Positions 9,402 through 17,823 of a stretch of DNA of 64,000 nt are shown one piece after another. The translations under genes and the position numbers were made by a program. Positions within the stretch are counted from its first letter, which is position 1; the number at the start of each line of letters is the position of its first letter. This DNA is from Alicyclobacillus fastidiosus (GTDB lineage: Bacteria > Bacillota > Bacilli > Alicyclobacillales > Alicyclobacillaceae). The notes under the pieces are model-generated. The model did no database searches, was not told the DNA's origin, and saw only the letters and a list, made by a program, of their open reading frames with translations. The DNA lies in assembly GCF_026651875.1 (NCBI RefSeq), contig NZ_CP104067.1:3958501-4022500 (forward strand), in the 5' to 3' direction.

Positions 9402-9965
9402 TTACGCGGCCGTCGCCAAAAAGTTCGCGAGCATCCGCTTGCCAGCATCGGTCAAAATGGACTCTGGGTGAAACTGTACACCCAAAGCGCCAGTCGGTTC
9501 GTGGCGCATCGCCATGATGACGTCGTCCACTCGAGCCGTGACGGTGAAAGATGCGGGGAGCGTGGCGGGATCGACTTCGAGAGAGTGATATCGCGTCGCG
9601 CGAAAGGGAGATGGGACAGCGCAAAAGAGGTCGTCCCCATTGTGGTTCACCATGGATGTCTTGCCATGCACGGGCGTGGCAGCGCGAATCACGCGGCCGC
9701 CAAATGCGACTGCGAGCGATTGGTGACCAAGGCACACGCCTAATACAGGAACGCGACCAGCGAAGTACCGGATGGCCTCGATGGACACGCCCGCTTCAGT
9801 CGGTGAACAGGGACCTGGAGATACAATGACTGCGGACGGATGTAAGGATACGAGTTCTTGTAACGGGGTATCGTTGCGACGGACAACCACTTCACTTCCC
9901 AATTCGGCACAATACTGCACCAAATTGTACGTGAAGGAATCATAATTATCGATTACGAGTAACAC
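9402..9965 (-). CDS. pabA: aminodeoxychorismate/anthranilate synthase glutamine amidotransferase subunit
   Basis: 187-residue class I glutamine amidotransferase that hydrolyses glutamine and channels ammonia to the chorismate-binding partner. It begins with the diagnostic LLVIDNYDSFTYNLVQY, the nucleophile is the Cys in GVCLGHQSLAVAFGG, and His-Glu of the triad are in GVQFHPES. I chose the GTG at 9965 because AGGAG sits nine bases upstream; a longer frame adds 15 residues outside the family. It is 69 bases upstream of pabB. In many Bacillota one such subunit serves both folate and tryptophan synthesis. Confidence 0.93.
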   Translation of the reverse strand: MLLVIDNYDSFTYNLVQYCAELGSEVVVRRNDTPLQELVSLHPSAVIVSPGPCSPTEAGVSIEAIRYFAGRVPVLGVCLGHQSLAVAFGGRVIRAATPVHGKTSMVNHNGDDLFCAVPSPFRATRYHSLEVDPATLPASFTVTARVDDVIMAMRHEPTGALGVQFHPESILTDAGKRMLANFLATAA

Positions 9966-10095
9966 TGTACAAACTCCTCTCGAGTGCACCGACGATGCGG
10001 AACACTGCAACTCATCTCAACTAACTCAACTGGACTGATGCTAACGGTACACGACAAAAATGCCGACGTCAACGGGATTTTAAGCTAAAAGAGGA

Positions 10096-10126
10096 CACAA
10101 AAATGCCCACCATCCAAATGGTGGGC
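10096..10126 (-). terminator. intrinsic terminator overlapping the 3' end of tRNA-Ile
   Basis: GCCCACCAT (from the tRNA acceptor strand and CCA) pairs with ATGGTGGGC immediately downstream with a four-base loop, then ATTTTTGTGT. The stem reuses the tRNA 3' strand, so termination and tRNA folding compete. Confidence 0.75.
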
Positions 10127-10195
10127 CCAGGAGGACTCGAACCTCCGACCTCACGATTATCAGTCGTGCGCTCTAGCCAGCTGAGCTATGGGCCC
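10119..10195 (-). tRNA. tRNA-Ile (anticodon GAT), last gene of the array
   Basis: 77 nt, GGGCCCA/TGGGCCC acceptor stem, anticodon loop CTGATAA, encoded CCA. By eye it is identical to the tRNA-Ile at 10980-11056 at the other end of the array. Confidence 0.97.
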
Positions 10196-10257
10196 GAGTG
10201 ACGACGGGCATTTTTTGTCTTCACCACTGGTTCTCAACGGGACCCAAATGGGTAAGT

Positions 10258-10334
10258 TGGCGGAGCCGACGGGATTCGAACCCGCGGTCTCCTGCGTGAC
10301 AGGCAGGCATGTTAGGCCTCTACACCACGGCTCC
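10258..10334 (-). tRNA. tRNA-Asp (anticodon GTC)
   Basis: 77 nt, GGAGCCG/CGGCTCC acceptor stem, anticodon loop CTGTCAC between CCTGC and GCAGG, encoded CCA. Confidence 0.97.
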
Positions 10335-10337
10335 ACA

Positions 10338-10413
10338 TGGTTGCGGGGGCAGGACTTGAACCTGCGACCTTCGGGTTATGAGCCCGACGAGCTGCCAACT
10401 GCTCCACCCCGCG
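10338..10413 (-). tRNA. initiator tRNA-fMet (anticodon CAT)
   Basis: CGCGGGGTGGAGCAG start, loop CTCATAA, and an unpaired first base (C1 opposite A72) mark it as the initiator rather than elongator tRNA-Met. CCA is encoded. Confidence 0.96.
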
Positions 10414-10426
10414 TCGAAGTGATTAC

Positions 10427-10501
10427 TGGTGGACGGTGGCAGGATCGAACTGCCGACCCCTCGCGTGTGAAGCGAGTGCTCTCCCCCTGAGCTAACCGTC
10501 C
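10427..10501 (-). tRNA. tRNA-Val (anticodon CAC)
   Basis: 75 nt, GGACGGT/ACCGTCC acceptor stem, anticodon loop TTCACAC between CTCGC and GCGAG, encoded CCA. CAC is the less usual valine anticodon in Bacillota. Confidence 0.95.
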
Positions 10502-10576
10502 TGGTGACCCCAGCGGGATTCGAACCCGCGTTACCGCCGTGAAAGGGCGGTGTCTTAACCGCTTGACCATGGGGCC
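10502..10576 (-). tRNA. tRNA-Glu (anticodon TTC)
   Basis: 75 nt, GGCCCCA/TGGGGTC acceptor stem with one G-T pair, anticodon loop CTTTCAC, encoded CCA. It abuts tRNA-Val with no spacer. Confidence 0.96.
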
Positions 10577-10582
10577 ATGAAT

Positions 10583-10657
10583 TGGCTCCCCGAGTAGGAT
10601 TCGAACCTACGACCCTCCGATTAACAGTCGGATGCTCTACCGCTGAGCTATCGAGGA
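10583..10657 (-). tRNA. tRNA-Asn (anticodon GTT)
   Basis: 75 nt, TCCTCGA/TCGGGGA acceptor stem, anticodon loop CTGTTAA between TCCGA and TCGGA, discriminator G, encoded CCA. Confidence 0.96.
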
Positions 10658-10660
10658 ATG

Positions 10661-10736
10661 TGGTGGAGGTAGACGGATTCGAACCGACGACCCCCTGCTT
10701 GCAAGGCAGGTGCTCTCCCAGCTGAGCTATACCCCC
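10661..10736 (-). tRNA. tRNA-Ala (anticodon TGC)
   Basis: 76 nt, GGGGGTA/TACCTCC acceptor stem with a G-T pair, anticodon loop CTTGCAA, encoded CCA. Confidence 0.96.
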
Positions 10737-10741
10737 AAAAA

Positions 10742-10824
10742 TGGTGCCGAAGGCCGGACTCGAACCGGCACGGTTTCCCGCACGATTTTGAGTCGTGTGC
10801 GTCTGCCAATTCCGCCACTTCGGC
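10742..10824 (-). tRNA. tRNA-Leu (anticodon CAA)
   Basis: 83 nt with a long variable arm, GCCGAAG/CTTCGGC acceptor stem, anticodon loop CTCAAAA, encoded CCA. Confidence 0.95.
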
Positions 10825-10827
10825 ACG

Positions 10828-10904
10828 TGGCGTGCCCGGAGAGATTCGAACTCCCGACCTTTTGATTCGTAGTCAAACGCTCTATCCGGCTGAGCTACGG
10901 GCAC
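10828..10904 (-). tRNA. tRNA-Arg (anticodon ACG)
   Basis: 77 nt, GTGCCCG/CGGGCAC acceptor stem, anticodon loop CTACGAA between TTTGA and TCAAA, encoded CCA. Together with the CCG gene this gives two arginine isoacceptors in the window. Confidence 0.96.
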
Positions 10905-10931
10905 AAGATGTCACTTCAAGCGACAAGTTAT

Positions 10932-10960
10932 ATCATACCATCTATCGAACTCTATCGCAA
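10932..10960 (-). promoter_or_regulatory. internal promoter of the tRNA array
   Basis: TTGCGA (10960-10955) and TATGAT (10937-10932), 17-base spacer, between tRNA-Ile and tRNA-Arg(ACG). It could drive the nine distal tRNAs separately from the first. Confidence 0.6.
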
Positions 10961-10979
10961 CAACAATTTTTCGAGAAAC

Positions 10980-11056
10980 TGGTGGGCCCAGGAGGACTCG
11001 AACCTCCGACCTCACGATTATCAGTCGTGCGCTCTAGCCAGCTGAGCTATGGGCCC
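10980..11056 (-). tRNA. tRNA-Ile (anticodon GAT), first gene of the array
   Basis: 77 nt, same sequence by eye as 10119-10195, including the encoded CCA. The two copies form a 77-bp direct repeat about 0.86 kb apart that brackets the other eight genes. Confidence 0.97.
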
Positions 11057-11382
11057 TTGATGTCACGAGCGATATCGTACAATACTCGACTGCAATCAGT
11101 CAAGCATTTTTATAGAATTTATATAGATTCTTGGCGAGTTGGATATAGTAACCGAGATTTCACTAAGTGCGACGGTCCCCCTGCCTGTCCTGCGACAGGC
11201 TTTGCATCCCCTGCTTATGCAAATTGTTCACCCGTCATTAGCGGAAGATCAAAGCGCGACGTAACAATTACAAGGACCGCGCCGTCTATAACATCGCAAC
11301 GGGTATTACAAGGTGGGTCACAGGCGAGATAATCCACAGGTGGGTCGCTTTGTCAATTTAAAACCGGTGTCTAGGAGTGTGA
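11057..11382. other. intergenic region with tRNA promoter, no gene
   Basis: It holds the tRNA-array promoter on the minus strand and a GCCTGTC/GACAGGC hairpin at 11183-11200. No coding frame is supported before the lipoprotein gene at 11383. Confidence 0.6.
11074..11103 (-). promoter_or_regulatory. sigma-A promoter of the tRNA array
   Basis: TTGACT (11103-11098) and TACGAT (11079-11074) with an 18-base spacer, about 18 bases before the first tRNA. Confidence 0.65.
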
Positions 11383-12414
11383 ATGGTGAAAACATCACGA
11401 TGGATTTTGAGCGCAATCGGCACGGCTATCCTTTCAGGCGGACTTGTCACGGGGTGCGCAGGTGCAAATACGACGGCGCCAGCATCCCAGAAAGCTATCA
11501 ATGTCACAACCGAGCCCACGACGAATACGGCGGCGACCAACTCGACAAATGACAACAGCACGCAACTTTCCAATACAAGCACGGTAACAACACCGAGCAC
11601 ACCCACGTCCAGTACGAGTCCGTCTAGCAGCACCGCGCTGGAGACCGTGCGGCAAGCGAACGAGCTGGCGAAAACCGGTCAGGCAGTAGGGATTCCCTAC
11701 AAAGTTCAATCAAACATCGATGCGGTTCAACAAGCTTGGGGGCAGCCGGCGCAACAAAACGAGGCCGGAGCGGGAATTTACGCGACGTTCCCCGCACATC
11801 AAGCGGCTTTCGGGTTGAACAAGGGCGAGCAGATATTCGACGTCCGCTCGTTCTCGTCTGCCATCCAGTCTGTTACACTAGCGGACATCGAGCAGGTGCT
11901 GGGTCAACCGGGTGCCGTGCGAGAGACATCCGATTCGCAGATCTATCTCTACCCAGAAGGCCCCGATTATCAATTGTTGTGGGTCTTCGCGAAGTCCCAG
12001 AGCGGGTCCGTGTCCTCGCACGTGGATCACATCTCGGTGTTTTGGCCGCAAGGTACAGTGAACAGCATGGCAGCGACCCAACCGGCGCCAGGTGTCGTCA
12101 TTGACAACGCTCCGGGCAAAGCCGGTCGACTGCTCACCTTCTCTATCGCGAATCCTCCACAAGGTTATCAATTGGAGGAATTGGAGTGGATCCCGACAAA
12201 CGGATCGCCCGTGGTCAACACGCTCACGCAAGCGTCGAAAAACGGAACCAGCGGAAATAACGTGCCGGGCTTCACAATTAACAGCGACGGACAGACCATG
12301 AGTTTTCTATACACCGATGCGATGCGCGGGCAAACCGGCTACGTCCGCGTGATTTATCAGGAAACTTCAGGTGCGGCCATGTTGGGTCAAAGCAGTACGG
12401 TTACCTTGAAGTAA
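11383..12414 (+). CDS. DUF4309 (YjgB-like) lipoprotein
   Basis: 343 residues. A lipoprotein signal ends at the lipobox LVTGC (Cys25), so the protein is membrane-anchored outside the cell. A Ser/Thr/Asn-rich linker (about 28-88) follows, then the DUF4309 core with the typical GLNKGEQIFDVRSF, SVTLADIEQVLGQP and DHISVF segments. The C-terminal 100 residues look like a beta-sandwich. The ATG has AGGAG just upstream. The function of the family is unknown; a cell-envelope role is inferred from the anchor and linker. Confidence 0.82.
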   Translation: MVKTSRWILSAIGTAILSGGLVTGCAGANTTAPASQKAINVTTEPTTNTAATNSTNDNSTQLSNTSTVTTPSTPTSSTSPSSSTALETVRQANELAKTGQAVGIPYKVQSNIDAVQQAWGQPAQQNEAGAGIYATFPAHQAAFGLNKGEQIFDVRSFSSAIQSVTLADIEQVLGQPGAVRETSDSQIYLYPEGPDYQLLWVFAKSQSGSVSSHVDHISVFWPQGTVNSMAATQPAPGVVIDNAPGKAGRLLTFSIANPPQGYQLEELEWIPTNGSPVVNTLTQASKNGTSGNNVPGFTINSDGQTMSFLYTDAMRGQTGYVRVIYQETSGAAMLGQSSTVTLK

Positions 12415-12836
12415 CTTCGGCAATGCTCCACACACCTGGCGAAGGTCAGGGACCTGTCGCAGGACCCGCTACACCGAAACACCCTCGGAACCTAGGCTGT
12501 CACCAGTCATTCGAGTCACTGCTGACAGCCCGGTCCCCCTCAAAATCGTTGTCGCAACGCCTCCCATCCTTGTCTCCCGCAACACACGACAGCTCGTCTC
12601 CAAACGTCACCCATCGCGTGCTACGCCAAGCCTTCATCCAATGCCACTCTCCCATCCATCATGCACCATGCCCCCCTCGTTTCGCGTAGATCAACGCACC
12701 TTCACCTGAATACTCCAATAGAGTTAAAAGCGTCCCCGTGCGTGGTAATCCCACCACTCCTACCGGAATTTCAGCAATGAAACGAGTGAGCGGACCATGT
12801 TAGGCTGTCGACACACCGTGGGCCAGTGCTTCTGCT
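12415..12836. other. gene-free stretch with a possible decayed signal-peptide region
   Basis: No supported gene. At 12777 an ATG opens a frame (MKRVSGPC) that stops after eight codons. The downstream NlpC/P60 frame, read backwards from 12837, ends in a signal-cleavage-like segment (TPWASASALPPG) and meets a TAG. The two pieces look like the broken N-terminus of the next gene. Confidence 0.4.
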
Positions 12837-13292
12837 TTGCCACCCGGTGTGACAATGGATCCACGCGTGAAAGCGAGCGTACCTACGAGCGCGAGCACTG
12901 TTCAGAAGGAGAACGCAGTGCTCAATGTGGCTAAGAGTAAGATGGGCACGCCATATATCTGGGGGCACAACGAGGATCGAGGTCAATACGGTTTCGACTG
13001 TTCCAACTTCACGTCCTACGTGCATCGTCATGCGTTGGGTTATAAGATGACGACTTCCTCACGCGCTCAGTTCAATGATGTTGGTTGGAACGTATCGCGC
13101 ACTTCTATGCAACCTGGGGCTCTCATCATCTTCGACGACGGTCACCACGCAGGCATCTACGCTGGGAACGACCAGGTGATTCAGGAAGGCGGCGGCCTTG
13201 GCAAAGTAGGATATCTCTCGTTAAACCCGGCTCATATTGGGCTCACCACGTGTCGGCGGTCCGCCGAATGTTCTAACATGATCATATCGCAA
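12837..13292 (+). pseudogene. NlpC/P60 peptidoglycan endopeptidase, broken at both ends
   Basis: The frame encodes a NlpC/P60 core: GTPYIWGHN, the nucleophile in FDCSNFTSYVH, a Gly/Asp turn, and the catalytic His in GHHAGIYAG. Such enzymes cut gamma-D-Glu-diaminopimelate bonds in the wall and are normally secreted, but no signal peptide is in frame. The 3' end runs into the inverted-repeat element at 13293, and the frame stays open to 13487 through it, adding about 65 foreign residues. A truncated or inactivated secreted hydrolase is the best reading. The core itself has no internal stop. Confidence 0.6.
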
Positions 13293-13455
13293 GGGGGGTG
13301 TCCCAAAAGGGTCGTACCAAATCACCCAGTCCCAACATCATATAGAAAAGCCTCAAAATCCACAGTGAAAGTGGAGATGGAGGCTTTTTGTTTTAAGGAA
13401 TTCTTAATCAAAGTTGGGCTTCAAAAATCCAAAATTGACTTTTGGGACAGCCCCC
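13293..13455. mobile_element. 163-bp MITE-like element with 17-18 bp terminal inverted repeats
   Basis: The left end reads GGGGGGTGTCCCAAAAG and the right end, in reverse complement, GGGGGCTGTCCCAAAAG: one mismatch in 17. Inside, AAAAGCCTC (near 13347) pairs with GAGGCTTTT (near 13378). There is no transposase. The ends resemble those of insertion sequences common in Bacillota (IS1182-like, from memory), so it may be a non-autonomous derivative or an internally deleted copy. No target duplication is clear. It interrupts or abuts the NlpC/P60 gene. Confidence 0.75.
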
Positions 13456-13650
13456 TCTTTTTCGTGATGTACACCTGTATCATCTGAATCTGCGCGTACG
13501 TATGGACCTATTTAACATGCGGACTGACCGAGAACAATCCCACCCACAAAGACCCAAGTGGGCAACCCCATCGGTGGATGGCAGGTCCTCACATACCTCT
13601 CAACGGGTTTGGAGAGGCTAATAGCGTACTTTGTGGATTGGAGACATGAC

Positions 13651-14190
13651 ATGGCGATACACTTGTTGTTTACGATTGTCGCAGCGGTGATCACATTCAT
13701 CATCTTGCTGATCCTCGTGCGCTGGATAGGACAGACACAAATTAGTCAGTCGACCTATTTTAATTGGGTCGCTGGTGCTTGCATGGGTAACATCGCCGCA
13801 AATATGTTGGCCTCGACTTCGATTCACAGCATCGTCGACGGCGCCATTCAACTCGTCGCGTTTTCTGCCGTCACGATTATCGCCGCCGTCATCGCCATCA
13901 AAAGTAAGCGATTTAGACTCGTTACGAGTGGCAAGCCTGTCGTGTTGATCCACCAAGGGGAATACATCCTCCCTCACCTCAAACAGACCAAGGTGAATGT
14001 CGACTTGTTAAACCAGATGCTCAGAGAGCAAGGGTATTTTGACTATCGTAGCATCAAATACGCCATACTCGAGCCGACAGGCAGTTTAAGCGTCCTCCCG
14101 GTCGACGAGCAAAAGCCCCGCGAAGACAAAATCTCGCAAACCGAGAATCCATCCGCCCATCGACGCCAGGAAAGCGAACAGGTGAAATAA
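13651..14190 (+). CDS. YetF-like DUF421 membrane protein
   Basis: 179 residues. Three hydrophobic segments (about 2-22, 42-60, 65-85) surround the LVRWIGQTQISQ and FNWVAGACMGNIAANML motifs of the DUF421/YetF family. A cytoplasmic domain follows with GKPVVLIHQGEYILPHL and REQGYFDYRSIKYAILEPTGSLSV, which is diagnostic. The C-terminal tail is polar. The ATG at 13651 is preceded by GGAG at suitable spacing and starts at the first membrane segment, unlike the longer frame. YetF proteins in Bacillus spores are linked to germination membranes; a role here is not shown. Confidence 0.85.
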   Translation: MAIHLLFTIVAAVITFIILLILVRWIGQTQISQSTYFNWVAGACMGNIAANMLASTSIHSIVDGAIQLVAFSAVTIIAAVIAIKSKRFRLVTSGKPVVLIHQGEYILPHLKQTKVNVDLLNQMLREQGYFDYRSIKYAILEPTGSLSVLPVDEQKPREDKISQTENPSAHRRQESEQVK

Positions 14191-14247
14191 GGCGCATAAA
14201 GTTGTCCGCGTAAAGACAAACTAAACGATACGAACACGCGACGGGAC

Positions 14248-14412
14248 ATGCCGCGAGAGCGAGAGATTCAAGACCATCGCCACGGCCTTGGCATCCTTCT
14301 GGAAAGAGGTGAGTCCATGACCTTCTTGATCCTTCAAGCGTCAAAGGCGTGCAGTTCGATTTGGCGAACCTGGTGCGAGCAAACGGTTGTGTACTTCGAC
14401 GTTGACTGGTAA
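14248..14412 (+). CDS. possible small protein (54 codons), weak
   Basis: An open frame after the YetF-like gene. An internal ATG at 14317, preceded by GAGGTGAG, would give a 31-residue peptide. No family is recognised and the composition is unremarkable. Listed because it is the only content of the 14191-14461 gap. Confidence 0.2.
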   Translation: MPREREIQDHRHGLGILLERGESMTFLILQASKACSSIWRTWCEQTVVYFDVDW

Positions 14413-14461
14413 CCGTTAACCAACTTCACAGGCGACTGTCCCGGCGCACCTCTGCCCTTTA

Positions 14462-15697
14462 CTAGGTACGCAAGGTGGCATTTACGCCATCCCGCTCGTC
14501 TGTCTTTACCCTGTGCCTATACATTCGGTGCGAGAGGCGGTACATCGGCCCAGCGCAGAGTGCGAAGAGCGCGACCACGCCAAAGACCGAAAAGGCGCCG
14601 AAATGATGCAAGAGTACGCCCCCCATGAACGGCCCCAGAAAAAATCCCAAGTTAGACAGCGAATTGGCACCAAAATAGGCACCACGCATTCGCTCATCTG
14701 CCAGCATACTGATGTACTGGGCTAGCCTCGGCGCCGCCATGACTTCACCCAACGTGAGAATCACAGACCAGGTCAAAAAGGCGATAAACGTATGGGATAT
14801 ACCAATGCCAAAAAAACTTATCGCGTAAATCACTTGTGAGACTAGGAGAACACTACCAAGCCCCAACCGTTGGCTAAACCGGTTGATCAGAAATTGAAGC
14901 ACAACCACTTCAAATCCTGTCGCCGCAAAGATGTACGAGTAATCCCGCGACGCGGCGTGCGTACCAAACAAAGTCTGCATAAATTGGGGTAAAGTCGTAT
15001 CAAATTGCGAGTACCCGACGCTCGTCAGGATGCCCGCGATAATGAAGACGATGAGTGCGTAATCTGTCCGCAAGGTCTGAATCGCATCCCCAATCCTGAC
15101 CTCTCGAACTTCGCCTGACGGTCTCCTCGATTCTGGAAAGCGCAGGGCGATCACCGCCATATAGACAGCACTGATGCCCGCCGCTAGGTAAAAGGTCAGT
15201 TTTGGCGCCTCACTGCCGATCATACCGCCGATAATCGGGCCCACGGACGCCCCGATATTATTCATCCAGTAGTTCATGCCAAACACCTGTGAACGCCTCT
15301 CAGGTGGCGTCAAATCGGTTAACATCGCCTGTGAGGCCGGGCCAAACAACGCCCGCGACAATCCTGTCAGCACACTGACGACAAAGAATGACCATACGCT
15401 GCCTGCAGCCGCAAACTCCAGCATGGCGAGGGTACTGACGAGCATGGCGAAAGCCATGACCCACTTCCTCCCGAAGAGGTCCGCGAGGGATCCACCCAAG
15501 AAACTGAGCACGGTCGACGTAAGCGAAATGGTCCCTACCGCCAACCCGACGACGCTCGGGTCTGCGTGCGTATGCGAGGACATATACAGTGCCATGAATG
15601 GCATGACCATAAACTGCGTGGTTTGCGTGACACCGGTTGCACTCTGCATCCACCATACGACGGCTTTGCGATTCAATTGAAGTGATGAACGATTCAT
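14462..15697 (-). CDS. MFS transporter, drug-efflux-like
   Basis: 411 residues, about twelve hydrophobic segments. The loop between segments 2 and 3 has GGSLADLFGRKWVM, the major facilitator signature, and LTDLTPPERRSQVFGMNYWMNNIGASVGPIIGG matches drug:H+ antiporter family members. It exports an unknown substrate by proton antiport. The start at 15697 has GAGAGAG upstream and begins at MNRSSLQ; the longer frame adds 25 unlikely residues. It is monocistronic, with a small divergent gene on the other strand. Confidence 0.88.
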   Translation of the reverse strand: MNRSSLQLNRKAVVWWMQSATGVTQTTQFMVMPFMALYMSSHTHADPSVVGLAVGTISLTSTVLSFLGGSLADLFGRKWVMAFAMLVSTLAMLEFAAAGSVWSFFVVSVLTGLSRALFGPASQAMLTDLTPPERRSQVFGMNYWMNNIGASVGPIIGGMIGSEAPKLTFYLAAGISAVYMAVIALRFPESRRPSGEVREVRIGDAIQTLRTDYALIVFIIAGILTSVGYSQFDTTLPQFMQTLFGTHAASRDYSYIFAATGFEVVVLQFLINRFSQRLGLGSVLLVSQVIYAISFFGIGISHTFIAFLTWSVILTLGEVMAAPRLAQYISMLADERMRGAYFGANSLSNLGFFLGPFMGGVLLHHFGAFSVFGVVALFALCAGPMYRLSHRMYRHRVKTDERDGVNATLRT

Positions 15698-15843
15698 AGC
15701 CACGCTCTCTCTACAAAATTTAAAAGTATATGACACCTTTCCCAAGCTACATAAAAGCGACGCTCGATACAAGGTGCGAGATAGGTCTAAGCCACCGATT
15801 CATGGCCGATACTACGGACAGGCTTGTCACGGAGGTGAATTGT

Positions 15844-16008
15844 GTGGGAATGGACATGGAGGATGTAAGATTTGCTCAACTGAGCCAGGATACGCTCAAC
15901 GACATCAAGCGATTGGAAGAACAGCTTCGAGCACAGACACACCGAGATATCATTCTTCTGGCGTACGAAGAAAGTGCACCAAAACTTGAGCGTACACAGA
16001 ACCCCTAA
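15844..16008 (+). CDS. small conserved-type protein of unknown function
   Basis: 54 residues, acidic and helical, with RFAQLSQDTLNDIKRLEEQLR and HRDIILLAYE. It resembles short Bacillota proteins carrying a LEEQL..RDI.LIAYE pattern, but I cannot name the family. GGAGGTG sits six bases before the GTG at 15844; the ATG at 15850 is the alternative start. It is divergent from the MFS gene upstream and convergent with the YnzC gene downstream. Confidence 0.55.
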   Translation: MGMDMEDVRFAQLSQDTLNDIKRLEEQLRAQTHRDIILLAYEESAPKLERTQNP

Positions 16009-16113
16009 TCGATGATGTGTGACGCTGACATGAGCTGCGAGGTGATCACAGAAGAGGACGTTTTGTACGTCACCTCGCACGAGGTCAGGAGCCGCAAGGC
16101 GACTCTATATTCT

Positions 16114-16308
16114 TTAGTGAGGTTTCGACAGGTCATCCTTGTCGACCACGTGAATCCGGTCCAAGTGCTCCCGGAACCCCTCTCGAAAATTGTCGAGATA
16201 CTCCCTGCGCAACGCGTCGCGTTCCACTCGTTCCTCATCGCTTAAACTGGTTTGTTTCGCCTTTTTGGCGAGATCGTTTAAGCGGTTCAATTTTTCCTTT
16301 GATAGCAC
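16114..16308 (-). CDS. YnzC/UPF0291 (DUF896) family protein
   Basis: 64 residues that match the small DUF896 family throughout: MLSKEKLNRLNDLAKKAK, then EERVERDALRREYLDNFREGF. The Bacillus YnzC fold is a short helical hairpin and the cellular role is unknown. GTG start with GGAGGTGA five to six bases upstream. It stands alone between convergent and parallel genes. Confidence 0.93.
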   Translation of the reverse strand: MLSKEKLNRLNDLAKKAKQTSLSDEERVERDALRREYLDNFREGFREHLDRIHVVDKDDLSKPH

Positions 16309-16398
16309 GTCGTCACCTCCACGGTTTACACATCATTCGTCAAGGCCTCATCATATTCAATTCGCCCGAAAATCACAAATCGAATGTCCAGCAACCGC

Positions 16399-17616
16399 TT
16401 AGAGCGAACGCTCACTGTGTTGCAGACCGGCCACGCCGAGTCCACTCTTCTGCCGCGTGGCCCCAAAACACATCAGCGAAAATACCAGCATTGCACAGGT
16501 CACGGATCCAAGCATTGCACCCGCTCCGTAAGCGTCCAAAACGCGTCCCGTTCCGACCGGCCCTAACCCGCTGCCGAGGAAGAGACAGAACGCAAATACA
16601 GACACTGCCGTAGCCCGCCCGTTGGGCAGCAAGTCGGTCGCAAACGTCTGCAAGGTGGAATGACAATAGCTAAAGCCGAATCCTAGAACGACAAAACCAC
16701 ACGTCAGCACAAAGACGCTCTGCCACCCCCAAATGATGCCAAAGCCAAGTGTCATGAGCAGTGATCCTAGAATCGGCATGCGCTTTGTACCGAGCCGCGC
16801 GAGGACCGTCGTGATGGTTCGACTCCCGACAAACGCCCCAACACTGTACGTCGCAGTCAATAAACCTATCACCAAATAGGACAGGTGCAAGGAAGTGACG
16901 CCAAACACGCCGAGAAACGTGAAGCCGCCATAAAACACCAGTCCTTCGGTAAATACGAGACCGTAGACTATCCACGCGCGCCGCGTCGTCATCAGCAGAC
17001 GATACCGTCGGGAGAGCGAATCCGCTTCCGGGGCCGCCACCCTGGATGAACTGTGCCGTTGACGCAGCATCGCGTAAATCGCTGGGACGGACAATACCGC
17101 AAGCAAGATAAATAACATCCGGTAACTGAGGAACTGAGCGACGAGTCCCCCGATGACGATCCCCATGGCCTGACCGGATGTCGAGAAGGACATGAAGAAC
17201 GCGATGGCTTTCGGCCTTTGCGAGAGGCTAAATCGATCCCCAATTTGCGCAAGTGTCGTCGGGATGATCCCCGCTGCAAACATGCCCGTCACAAACCGCA
17301 GGAGCAACAGCCAAGAAAATTGGTCCACGAGTCCACAGCATACAGTCCCCACCGCAAATAGTGAGAGTGCGATGAGAATGGTGTTCACCTTGCCGACTTT
17401 CTCCGCGAGTGGGCCATAGACCAGTTGAAAAGCCCCGTAGGGAATGGAATAAGCAGTGACGAGCAGGGCTGCAGACGCCGACGTCGTGTGAAGCGAGTGG
17501 GCGATCGCCGGAAGCATCGGTGCGATAGCACGGTTGTCGGCGTTCACCAAGAATCCTCCCAAACCAAGTGCCCACAGCATTTGTCCATTGGATGTACCGG
17601 ATCGTTGTTCTCCCAT
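16399..17616 (-). CDS. MFS transporter
   Basis: 405 residues with about twelve membrane segments. The pattern AYSIPYGAFQLVYGPLAEKVGKVNTI holds the conserved loop 2-3 charges, and AAGIIPTTLAQIGDRFS resembles motif C-side sequences of arabinose-efflux/drug transporters. The start MGEQRSG at 17616 is chosen because GAGGAGAG lies close upstream; the longer 481-codon frame has a non-membrane N-terminal extension. Substrate unknown. No regulator is adjacent. Confidence 0.88.
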   Translation of the reverse strand: MGEQRSGTSNGQMLWALGLGGFLVNADNRAIAPMLPAIAHSLHTTSASAALLVTAYSIPYGAFQLVYGPLAEKVGKVNTILIALSLFAVGTVCCGLVDQFSWLLLLRFVTGMFAAGIIPTTLAQIGDRFSLSQRPKAIAFFMSFSTSGQAMGIVIGGLVAQFLSYRMLFILLAVLSVPAIYAMLRQRHSSSRVAAPEADSLSRRYRLLMTTRRAWIVYGLVFTEGLVFYGGFTFLGVFGVTSLHLSYLVIGLLTATYSVGAFVGSRTITTVLARLGTKRMPILGSLLMTLGFGIIWGWQSVFVLTCGFVVLGFGFSYCHSTLQTFATDLLPNGRATAVSVFAFCLFLGSGLGPVGTGRVLDAYGAGAMLGSVTCAMLVFSLMCFGATRQKSGLGVAGLQHSERSL

Positions 17617-17736
17617 GTTCTCTCCTCGCTTGTGTATGTCTAAAAGTTCCTTACCGTGTACCGAAAGTTTGATGTTCGCACGCGTATACTTCATTAACCG
17701 CAACGTGGTTGAGACCGGGTAACAGGGGTGAACACG

Positions 17737-17823
17737 ATGAAAGACCGATTGATTGGCATGGGTCTGGGGATCTGTCTCTGCTTGTGGGCGGGGCTCATCC
17801 TGAAATTGACCGGGAAAATCTGA
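17737..17823 (+). CDS. putative 28-residue single-pass membrane peptide
   Basis: MKDRLIGMGLGICLCLWAG then LILKLTGKI: a basic N-terminus, one hydrophobic span and a basic end. GGGGTG lies six bases before the ATG. It is divergent from the MFS gene. Very short frames arise by chance, so this is tentative. Confidence 0.35.
   Translation: MKDRLIGMGLGICLCLWAGLILKLTGKI

Noticed and set aside
7803..9965. Assignment of the pair to trpE-trpG
   Set aside because: No other trp genes or attenuator, and the LLES inhibitor motif has Ala in place of Ser; kept as an alternative only.
10320..10904. 194-codon open frame running through the tRNA array (minus strand)
   Set aside because: It is made of tRNA sequence read as protein; repeated GGTTCGAATCC T-arm motifs account for its composition.
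12423..12689. 88-codon frame after the DUF4309 gene
   Set aside because: Pro/Ser-rich low-complexity translation, no ribosome site, no family.
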